Source of the DNA: Marinimicrobium sp038419845
GTDB lineage: Bacteria > Pseudomonadota > Gammaproteobacteria > Pseudomonadales > Cellvibrionaceae
Reading direction: 5' to 3'
NCBI RefSeq assembly: GCF_038419845.1
Contig: NZ_JBCAQT010000006.1
Location: 124,001 to 188,000, forward strand
Length of the DNA: 64,000 nt
How positions within the stretch are numbered: the first letter of the stretch is position 1; every line of letters begins with the position of its first letter. Below the pieces are notes generated by a model that was given only the letters and a program-made list of their open reading frames with translations, searched no databases and was not told where the DNA came from. A program made the translations under genes and the position numbers. Shown here in pieces: positions 53,212 to 60,246 of the stretch.

Positions 53212-54315
53212 CTAATCGACCAGGCCGTACTGGTCGCGCAACAATTCGACAATGTCGGCGCGCGGGTTGTCAGACAGGGCCAGCTTCTGGCCGGTGATCT
53301 TTTCGGCGATGGAGGTGTAGGTGGCGGACACTTCCATCAGAACCTCGCGCGGCAGCTCGGTTTTTTCCGCCAGAGCGGTGCGCTCCTCCATGCGGCTCTT
53401 GTCCAGCAGGACGTCCGGGTCCGGGAAGTAGTGTAGCAACAACTGGCGAAACTGTTCTTTGGACTTCTCCACAACCTGGCCACTCCGGTAGGCCGGGCCG
53501 TCCCAGATGCGGGAGGAGTCGGGAGTGCCCACTTCGTCCATGTAGATCAGCTTCTCCCGGCCCTCGGCATCGGTCACGTAGCCAAACTCGAATTTGGTGT
53601 CGACAAAAATCTGATCGAGCGTCTCCAGCTCCCGGCTGATCACCCGGAAACCGTCCTTGAGCAGCTTCTCGTAGAGGGCAATGTCCTCTTTGCGACGGAA
53701 GTTGAACGCCTGGTAGTGCTTCTCCAGGTCGGCCCGGCTGACATTGACGTCGTCGGCCTCGGGCACGCCGTCCAGCCCTCTGAGAATGCCTTTGGTGGAG
53801 GGGGTGATCAACAGCTCGGGCAGTTTCTGGTCCTTTTTCAGGCCATCGGGCAGGGTGATGCCGCAGAACTGGCGCTCGCCCCGCTCGTAGGCGCGCCACA
53901 TGGAGCCGGTGATGTACTGGCGGCAGATCGCTTCGATCATCACCGGCCGGGCCTTCTGTACGATCCAGACCAGCGGGTGGGGAATGTCCAGTATATGACT
54001 GTCGGCCAGGCCCTCTTCGCGAAACCGCTGGAACCAGTGATTGGAGATGGCATTGAGCGCGGCGCCCTTGCCGGGGACCCCCTCCAGGCCGCCTTCGCCT
54101 TTCCAGAGGCACTCAAAGGCGGAAATCCGGTCGCTGATCACCATGATGGCCAGCGGTGCGTCCGGGGTGACCGGGTAGCCACGCTCGCGTATCAGACGCT
54201 CGCTGTCGGCGGCGGTCAGCCAGTACACCGAGCGGACTTTGCCGCTGTGGACCGGCTGGTCGGTCCGGATCGGGAGGTCGTCATTTACCGCCAAAACTGT
54301 ATCCGCAAGAGGCAT
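53212..54315 (-). CDS. purC: SAICAR synthetase PurC, long form
   Basis: Protein of 367 residues, longer than the 237-residue Escherichia coli PurC and similar to the form in marine gammaproteobacteria. It contains GKVRSVYWL, MVISDRISAFECLWKGEGGLEGVPGKGAALN (in parts), CRQYITGSMWRAYERGER, KFEFGYV and MDEVGTPDSSRIWDG. It joins aspartate to CAIR in purine synthesis. The ATG lies 76 bp upstream of no other gene on its strand; the divergent region of 275 bp precedes the four-gene cluster. Confidence 0.95.
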   Translation of the reverse strand: MPLADTVLAVNDDLPIRTDQPVHSGKVRSVYWLTAADSERLIRERGYPVTPDAPLAIMVISDRISAFECLWKGEGGLEGVPGKGAALNAISNHWFQRFREEGLADSHILDIPHPLVWIVQKARPVMIEAICRQYITGSMWRAYERGERQFCGITLPDGLKKDQKLPELLITPSTKGILRGLDGVPEADDVNVSRADLEKHYQAFNFRRKEDIALYEKLLKDGFRVISRELETLDQIFVDTKFEFGYVTDAEGREKLIYMDEVGTPDSSRIWDGPAYRSGQVVEKSKEQFRQLLLHYFPDPDVLLDKSRMEERTALAEKTELPREVLMEVSATYTSIAEKITGQKLALSDNPRADIVELLRDQYGLVD

Positions 54316-54554
54316 CGTTGATTGTCCGCAATCTGGCTGCGCGGCTGGGGCGCAGGCAAGGAAAAAGGAGGGCGCCGGGTGCGCGCCAAACGCGGGATGA
54401 TACCAGATTTAGTGGGTATAGGTAGGCAGCTCAGGCGGGCGATCAGAGTGAGGCGTTGCGGTGGAATGTGTGGCGGATTCCAGGGTTGGGCAAGAGGCTA
54501 AGTTGTGTGTAAAATACATCGACATTGGCGGAAAAATCAACATGCCGAAAATAA

Positions 54555-54574
54555 TCGGCTAAAAAAATAGCCGA
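54555..54574 (+). promoter_or_regulatory. Stem-loop in the leader of the four-gene cluster
   Basis: TCGGCTA (54555-54561) and TAGCCGA (54568-54574) pair around an A6 loop, 17 bp upstream of the first start codon. A T/A-rich possible promoter (GTGTGTAAAATACA near 54505-54518) lies before it. The hairpin may influence translation or mRNA stability. Confidence 0.45.
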
Positions 54575-54590
54575 ACAGGGCCTGCGCATT

Positions 54591-54851
54591 ATGACGGTGA
54601 AGAATATGAGGTGGGCAGTGGTTCTGTTGGTACTGTCGGGTTGTGCGGTGCACTCACCCGAGCCAGGCGCAACGCGCGAACCTGTGCCCAGCGTCGCGCT
54701 AGAGGAGCCGACCTCAGCCGACTCGGCGACGTCTACGGCCCCGGAAGCCCCACCCCTGTTGCGTCTGCCCCCTCCACCGACCGATGAATCCCTAGAGCTG
54801 GAAACCGCCACACCCATCACCATTGAGCTGCCAATCACCGATGAAGACTGA
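54591..54851 (+). CDS. Short proline-rich lipoprotein, first gene of unknown cluster
   Basis: Protein of 86 residues. The N-terminus (VKNMRWAVVLLVLSGC) is a lipoprotein signal with lipobox LSGC, so Cys18 would be acylated. The mature part is short, rich in Pro, Glu, Ser and Thr, and probably unstructured (PPLLRLPPPPTDESLELE). No family was recognised. It starts a tight cluster: the next gene begins inside its last four codons, overlapping by 11 bp. Position after the signal (Ala at +2) suggests outer-membrane sorting. Confidence 0.75.
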   Translation: MTVKNMRWAVVLLVLSGCAVHSPEPGATREPVPSVALEEPTSADSATSTAPEAPPLLRLPPPPTDESLELETATPITIELPITDED

Positions 54852-56934
54852 TGCAATGCGGATGGGCACGCCTTTGGGCTGGTCCGTGCTGATGGTGGGG
54901 TTGTTGGCGCTCTACCTGGTGCCGGAGCTGATTTTCAACGCCAAACTGGTAGCCGTGGTCGGTGGCCGGGGCGGTGTCGAAGATGCTCTGCGTGGTATTG
55001 AGCTGTTCGGTCGGGCAGTCTCCGGGGTGGGTGTTTCACTGCTATTGGCGGACCTGTGGATTCGCGGCCGCCGTGCTCAGGGATGGATCAAGCCCCTGGG
55101 GTGGCTGGCGCTGTGTGTGATCGTGGTCTGGCCCCTGGTGTTTTTTGGCCAAAAGTGGTTGATCGACCGTTGGTTGATTGACCCCTCGTCGCCCGAGCAG
55201 CGCCAGCAGGCGGTGGTCAGTCAACTGTTGCGAGCCAGTCTTGCGGACAACACCATTGCCATCGACGGCATTCCGCCCAACGGTGGCGCGGATGCTGCTC
55301 CCAGCGCTGCCGAAATGACTTTTCTGACAGTCTTCGGGGCGCTTGTCTACGCTGACCCGGATCTCGTTCGGAGGGTAGAAGATCAGCGCGGCACCATTGC
55401 CCGCCAGTTTGTCCGCAACCGCGCCTACCGGGATTTTGATCAACATTATGCACGCTACCGGCAACTGCGGGGCCAGGTGCGCGAGCGCTATCAAATCTAT
55501 CTGACCCATTACGATACCTACACCCGAGAGCTGCAGGGCGCACCCGATAGAGCCGAGGCGCTCTGGGTACAGGCGGAGGAACGTGTGCGCGAGGGCTGGG
55601 GGGACTATCAACAGGGGGTCGCGCAGCTGGAAGGACGGTCGGCTGAGCTGGCGGAGCAAATGGGACCGCGGATTTATGAGTATTTTGACCGCCGCAGTGG
55701 CTGTAGCACGGAGGGCTGTCGCGAACGGCTCGACCAACGCTACGATCAGCAAATGCAGCGCAGCCCCCTGGGTTATGTCGAGCCATCTCATTGGCTGATT
55801 GAAACCGAGGTTTCCACCTCCCGTAACCTGGTCAATACCGGTCTCATGGCCGCGCTGACCGGAGGCGTTTCGCTTCTGGCGCAAGGGGTGAACAAAGTCG
55901 CCGGCGGGGACGGAGGCTGGCAAGATAAATCCTACCACTACACCAACGATCAGGCGCACTACCGCGAGCGAATTCGTCCGTTGTTGGAACCGGATTTTCT
56001 TGAGCAGTCCGGGTACCCCTCAACTCTGGGTTCCTTGCACGAGTTTCGTGGTCATCCGACGACCGGACGCGGTCTGGTTCGCTGGGGTGCCAATGAAGGG
56101 GTGGTGCTGCCTTCAGGTTGGACCATGGATCAACGAGCGGTGTTTAACCTGATCGCGCAAGAAGCGGTGCGCGAACGGATCAATGCCCGGTGGCATGAAC
56201 AGTCAGGCGGCATTGAGCCCGGCCTGTCTTGGGATGCGTTCCAACGCCACTCCAGTGTGCAGCGTTCCATTAAAGCGGCCATGGGTGACTTCTATGTGTC
56301 GGGAGCACTTGCCGACTGGAACAACCGTCAGTTCAAACAACAGGTGGTGGACCCGATGGTTAACCGCGAGGCTCGCCGGCTGGTGGCCGAAGTGGAGGCC
56401 CAAGCCGAGACCTTTGCTGACGGCGCGGCCAACGAAGCGCTGGCGAAGCGGGCCCTGCGAGCCACGCTGGTGCCGCCGATTTCCATGACCTTGTCCCTGG
56501 CGCTGGTGCTGATGACGCTGGTCAAGCTGCCACTGAAAATAGTCAGCCTATGGCGCGAGCGTCGGGGCACTTCTGTGGTTTGTCGCCGGGGTCGGGGAAT
56601 AGCGCTGCAGGTCGGATTAGTACTGGGCGTGCTGGCCGCACCCGTATTGCTGAGCACGTTCTTTTTCTCCAACCCCTATGTCGAGCAGAACCGGGCGACG
56701 CAGCATTTTTTGAGCCAGGTTCGGGCGCACAGTAGCCCTTTGAGTTCACTGGCTCTGGGTTGGGCCTTGCGAGCACAGCCGGTACTGCTGCCGTTTGGCC
56801 TCGGGCTGGAAAGTCAACTACATGTTTACCACCATCTCCAGGTTCTGGAGCCTCGCCTCGATGGCTGGGATGAAGCGCTCAAAGGTATCGTTCACCGTTA
56901 TCAAACCCTTAAAGACCGCGGAGTTGCGCAATGA
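54841..56934 (+). CDS. Large membrane protein of unknown family
   Basis: Protein of 697 residues. Hydrophobic segments lie at about 12-32, 60-75, 85-105, 544-570 and 586-609, leaving a soluble region of about 430 residues in between. That region is rich in Arg, Gln, Glu and Tyr, looks alpha-helical (YARYRQLRGQVRERYQIYLTHYDTY) and has a close Cys pair (Cys288, Cys293). A weakly hydrophobic stretch is at 330-350. No known domain was recognised. The ATG at 54841 overlaps the lipoprotein gene by 11 bp; ATGs at 54856 and 54862 are alternatives. The stop overlaps the next start by 4 bp (ATGA). Confidence 0.8.
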   Translation: MKTDAMRMGTPLGWSVLMVGLLALYLVPELIFNAKLVAVVGGRGGVEDALRGIELFGRAVSGVGVSLLLADLWIRGRRAQGWIKPLGWLALCVIVVWPLVFFGQKWLIDRWLIDPSSPEQRQQAVVSQLLRASLADNTIAIDGIPPNGGADAAPSAAEMTFLTVFGALVYADPDLVRRVEDQRGTIARQFVRNRAYRDFDQHYARYRQLRGQVRERYQIYLTHYDTYTRELQGAPDRAEALWVQAEERVREGWGDYQQGVAQLEGRSAELAEQMGPRIYEYFDRRSGCSTEGCRERLDQRYDQQMQRSPLGYVEPSHWLIETEVSTSRNLVNTGLMAALTGGVSLLAQGVNKVAGGDGGWQDKSYHYTNDQAHYRERIRPLLEPDFLEQSGYPSTLGSLHEFRGHPTTGRGLVRWGANEGVVLPSGWTMDQRAVFNLIAQEAVRERINARWHEQSGGIEPGLSWDAFQRHSSVQRSIKAAMGDFYVSGALADWNNRQFKQQVVDPMVNREARRLVAEVEAQAETFADGAANEALAKRALRATLVPPISMTLSLALVLMTLVKLPLKIVSLWRERRGTSVVCRRGRGIALQVGLVLGVLAAPVLLSTFFFSNPYVEQNRATQHFLSQVRAHSSPLSSLALGWALRAQPVLLPFGLGLESQLHVYHHLQVLEPRLDGWDEALKGIVHRYQTLKDRGVAQ

Positions 56935-57119
56935 CAATGACACACAAAAGCATGCTGCTGATTTGGGCCTTGGTGCTTGGCGCCACGCTGATGGTATACC
57001 ACGAGTTCGGTAGCCCTCAGCGCCCGACGATGGCCTCTTTTCAGGAGTCAATCCGCAGTCTGGGACGCACAGTGCATTATGTGATAGGCGGTGAGCAGGC
57101 GGCGGGGGACGAGCAATGA
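56931..57119 (+). CDS. 62-residue single-helix membrane peptide
   Basis: Small protein with one membrane helix at about 8-25 (MLLIWALVLGATLMVYHEF) and a short polar tail. It overlaps both neighbours by ATGA (4 bp each), which strongly supports translation and coupling within the cluster. No homologous family was recognised; small single-helix proteins like this often act as assembly or regulatory subunits of membrane complexes. Confidence 0.72.
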   Translation: MTMTHKSMLLIWALVLGATLMVYHEFGSPQRPTMASFQESIRSLGRTVHYVIGGEQAAGDEQ

Positions 57120-58891
57120 GCGAATCACAGTCGTTGAATGACCGGATACAAGCCTCGGCAGACCAAGCACTGTGCGATCAGTTCAATGCAACCAGAAGTA
57201 CGGTTCGTGTAGCCGATGCAACCCAGGAAGTGGTGACACTCGACATCAATAAAACCTGGCGGTTGCGGGCGGAATCCAGCAAGGAGCGTTTGGTTGGGGT
57301 TCACCGCGGCAATTCATTCAACTCAGACGGGGACTGTACACGCGCGGTGCGGGAGACCTGCAAGCGCATTGAGCAAGGTGACGTTACTAATTACGTTGAG
57401 CGGCTTGAAAAGTACGTGGGCAGCGGCCTTAAGACGGCCGTCTGGTCTTCCAATACGAGTCTGGGCAAACATCCGGAAACCTGGCTTTATACTTACAACT
57501 GCTCACGCTGCAACGGCCAGGGGAAAAATCGGTGCAGTGGCTGTGGCGGTGCAGGGAAGTGTCGCTGTACGGCCTGTGCTGGCGGCAAAGTTCGTTGCAG
57601 TAGCTGCGCGGGTAGCGGTTGGTCCGGCACCGCGCCCTCCCGATATGCGTGCGGTGCCTGCCATGGTCAAGGACAGCTCACGTGTAACCAGTGTCGGGGG
57701 AGCTCGCAAGTCACCTGTGGCCGCTGCGGTGGTCGTGGTACCGAGTCGTGCGATCCCTGCCGGGAAACCGGGCATTTTACCGATCGACATTCAATCACCG
57801 TCAGTGGTGAGGGCAAGTTGAATCTTCGCTCACAGTCAGAACTGTCGTCCTGGCAGCAGCGGTACCTCCAAGCCGGGATCAATGGCGAAGTGAACTGGGC
57901 ACCACTGCGCGACACCTGTGAGCTTGATGAGCCGAGTGTCGTACGGGCCACACCGGCCTATCCGATCAGCTTCGAGCTTCGAGGTTCAGAAACCTTCTCC
58001 GAGGCGAATTTGACAATAGGGAGCGTGAGGGGACGCGGTCTGTTCGTCGGGGATGGCTGCCGCGCCTATCAATTGGGTGACGTCGGCGACGGCCTGCTGG
58101 AGGTGTGCACAATGGCGCTCTACTCCGAAGACGATCAAAGTGATCTCAAAATGGGATTGAACAACGGCGTGGCGAAGCGTCTGCTTTCCAAGCGGGAGAA
58201 CCCGGGCAGCATTGAACACACTGTTCTGCGCCAGGCGAGGATGGTTAGTCATTCAGCGATAGACGAATTTCTCGAAACTTATCAGGCACTGCTGCACCGC
58301 CTGCACGTTCGTCGCTCCGAGCATTCGGTTCGCGACTGGTTGCGAAAAGGAATCAAAATTGCCGTGTTCTTTCTGGTCGCGGTCGCCTTTCTGGATATGA
58401 TTTACGCCAATCAAATCATGTGGGAATACGCCGGCCTGCACGCCGTGGCGACCAAGCCGATGGTGTTTATCAATAGCCTTTGGACTTACACCAGTTATTT
58501 CTGGTTTTTCGGTTTTCTTCCCACCCTTGGATTGCCGGCCATAGTGATATTGGTTGTGTATCTGGTGATTCGACGCTGGTTATTACCTCGCCGGAAAAAG
58601 GGCAAGCTACGCTTCCTTCTGGGCCTGCTGATGACCACACTGGGATTGATTACCGCCTACTGGTTGCTGGGGCCGCTGATATGGATGGTGCTCAATCGCC
58701 TGCCATCGCTGCCCGGCCTGGCCGAAATTGTCACCGGTGTGGTGCATAGCTTCCTGCTTTTGCCAGAGGCACTGTTGTTCGGCTTGCTAGTGTCAGTGCT
58801 GCGTTTGCGCGCCACCAAAGATCAGGCTCTGGAAAGCCACGTCACTGCCGTCGGCTCGGCGTCGTTGTTGCAAGATTTGGGTTATCGTTAA
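57116..58891 (+). CDS. Membrane protein with eight DnaJ-like CxxC knuckles
   Basis: Protein of 591 residues. The N-terminal 125 residues are soluble. A cysteine-rich block at 129-215 has eight CxxC pairs (129, 140, 151, 161, 179, 190, 201, 212), mostly as CxxCxGxG with 10-11-residue spacing; DnaJ has four such motifs binding two zinc ions, so this block could hold four. A beta-rich part follows (226-335), then helices and four or so membrane segments (about 413-430, 466-488, 498-523, 537-563). There is no J domain (no HPD), so it is not DnaJ. The function is unknown. It is the last gene of the overlapping cluster. Confidence 0.85.
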   Translation: MSESQSLNDRIQASADQALCDQFNATRSTVRVADATQEVVTLDINKTWRLRAESSKERLVGVHRGNSFNSDGDCTRAVRETCKRIEQGDVTNYVERLEKYVGSGLKTAVWSSNTSLGKHPETWLYTYNCSRCNGQGKNRCSGCGGAGKCRCTACAGGKVRCSSCAGSGWSGTAPSRYACGACHGQGQLTCNQCRGSSQVTCGRCGGRGTESCDPCRETGHFTDRHSITVSGEGKLNLRSQSELSSWQQRYLQAGINGEVNWAPLRDTCELDEPSVVRATPAYPISFELRGSETFSEANLTIGSVRGRGLFVGDGCRAYQLGDVGDGLLEVCTMALYSEDDQSDLKMGLNNGVAKRLLSKRENPGSIEHTVLRQARMVSHSAIDEFLETYQALLHRLHVRRSEHSVRDWLRKGIKIAVFFLVAVAFLDMIYANQIMWEYAGLHAVATKPMVFINSLWTYTSYFWFFGFLPTLGLPAIVILVVYLVIRRWLLPRRKKGKLRFLLGLLMTTLGLITAYWLLGPLIWMVLNRLPSLPGLAEIVTGVVHSFLLLPEALLFGLLVSVLRLRATKDQALESHVTAVGSASLLQDLGYR

Positions 58892-58927
58892 TCAACCAGG
58901 TATGGCGTCCGTGCGGCGCCGTTCCCT

Positions 58928-59926
58928 CTAGTTCCCATCTCGAAGCGCCGCCAATAATTCCAACGTGCGAATGCGCACCGCCGGGTCGTACACGTCGGTG
59001 GTGAACATGAATTCGTCGATGGGCAGCTCCCGGCACAGGGTTTCCAGCTGCTCTCGTACCGTCCTTGGCCCGCCGACCACGGCCAGTCCCAGAAAGTCTT
59101 TCACGGCCGCTTCCTCCTCGGGTGACCAGAGTGGAGTCATATCCTCCACGGGTGGCTTGAGCCACAGGGGCTGGCCGCGCAGCAGCGCCAGGATGCGCTG
59201 GTGACTGGTGGTGGCCAGGTGGCGCGCTTCGGCGTCGGTGTCGGCGGCGATCAGGGGAATGCCCAGCATGGCGTAGGGTTGGCTCAGTGCCTCCGAGGGC
59301 TGAAAGTTTTCCCGATAGACGTGCAGCGCTTCGCGCACCAACCGCGGCGCGAAGTGGCCGGCGAAGGCGTAGGGCAGGCCTTTCTGTGCCGCGAGCTGGG
59401 CGCTGAACAGGCTGGAACCGAGCAGCCAGATGGGCACTTCGGTGCCCGCGCCGGGGATGGCTTTGAGTTTTTGCCCGGGTTGGAGCGGGGCGAGCAGTTG
59501 TTGCAGTAGACCCACCTCCTGGGGAAAGTCGTCGGCGGCGCGCATGTCCCGGCGCAGGGCGCGCATGGTGATGGCGTCGGTCCCGGGCGCGCGGCCCAGG
59601 CCCAGGTCGATGCGGCCGGGGTAGAGGCTGGCGAGGGTGCCAAACTGTTCGGCGATGACCAGCGGCGGGTGGTTGGGCAGCATGATGCCGCCGGAGCCGA
59701 CTTTGATACGCTCGGTGCCGCCGGCGATGTGGCCGATGAGCACGGAGGTGGCGGCGCTGGCGATGCCTTCCATGTTGTGGTGTTCGGCGAGCCAGAAGCG
59801 TTCGAAGCCGAGTTGGTCGGCTTTTTGGGCATACTCAAGTGTGTCTCGCAGTGTGTCGGTGATGGAGCCGTTTTCTCTGACCGAGGCGAGTTCGAGCAGG
59901 GAGAATTTCTTTTCCTGGAGCAGCAT
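58928..59926 (-). CDS. LLM-class flavin-dependent oxidoreductase
   Basis: Protein of 332 residues with the luciferase-like (bacterial alkanal monooxygenase) TIM barrel. The stretches FERFWLAEHHNMEGIASAATSVLIGHIAGGTERIKVGSGGIMLPNHPPLVIAEQFGTL (in parts) and YPGRIDLGLGRAPGTD define the YhbW/MsnO8-like subgroup. It probably uses FMNH2; the substrate is unknown. The start at 59926 (MLLQEKKFSLLELASV) has GGAG 8 bp upstream; a longer frame runs into the inverted-repeat element and is not real. Confidence 0.9.
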   Translation of the reverse strand: MLLQEKKFSLLELASVRENGSITDTLRDTLEYAQKADQLGFERFWLAEHHNMEGIASAATSVLIGHIAGGTERIKVGSGGIMLPNHPPLVIAEQFGTLASLYPGRIDLGLGRAPGTDAITMRALRRDMRAADDFPQEVGLLQQLLAPLQPGQKLKAIPGAGTEVPIWLLGSSLFSAQLAAQKGLPYAFAGHFAPRLVREALHVYRENFQPSEALSQPYAMLGIPLIAADTDAEARHLATTSHQRILALLRGQPLWLKPPVEDMTPLWSPEEEAAVKDFLGLAVVGGPRTVREQLETLCRELPIDEFMFTTDVYDPAVRIRTLELLAALRDGN

Positions 59927-60004
59927 ACTTCGGTCTCCAATTGCGTGGGGGTTTGGTTGGGCGTTTTGTGTTTTGACGGGTGGAGCTTCGTCGCTTAGCG
60001 CTCC

Positions 60005-60104
60005 GGTCGGGTATGCTGGTGTGAGACACGCCGTGAACCCATCCATGGGGGCTCGATCACCCGCCGTCCAGGCGGGTGACGGTCTCACACCAGCATACCC
60101 GACC
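60005..60104. repeat. 100-bp element with perfect 23-bp inverted ends and inner hairpin
   Basis: Arms 60005-60027 and 60082-60104 are exact reverse complements (starting GGTCGGGTATGCTGGTGTGA). Between them lies a second hairpin, CACCCGCC (60059-60066) / GGCGGGTG (60072-60079). The element lies upstream of the LLM gene. It resembles dispersed extragenic palindromes, but its copy number cannot be judged from one window. Confidence 0.85.
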
Positions 60105-60148
60105 TCCGCCGTGCCATCATCGAGTTTCGGGAAATAGCACCTCGAAAC

Positions 60149-60229
60149 GGCGGATGCGCCTTAGGCTTATCCGCCCTACACAAAGTGCCGTGCTACCCGT
60201 AGGGCGGATAAGCGTCAAGCGCATCCGCC
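60149..60229. repeat. BIME-like pair of REP hairpins in opposite orientation
   Basis: Two 31-bp units (60149-60179 and 60199-60229) are near reverse complements of each other, and each forms its own hairpin with GGCGGAT / ATCCGCC arms. The outward sequence GTAGGGCGGATAAGCG is a common bacterial REP-like motif. The pair is immediately downstream of the ydiJ stop codon. Confidence 0.85.
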
Positions 60230-60246
60230 ATCACCAAATCCGCACG

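Noticed and set aside
57116..58891. Annotation of the CxxC-rich protein as DnaJ
   Set aside because: No J domain or HPD motif is present, and the protein has a C-terminal membrane domain; only the zinc-knuckle pattern is shared.
59927..60088. N-terminal extension of the flavin oxidoreductase
   Set aside because: The extra 54 codons run through the 23-bp inverted-repeat element, and the inner ATG has a good ribosome site.
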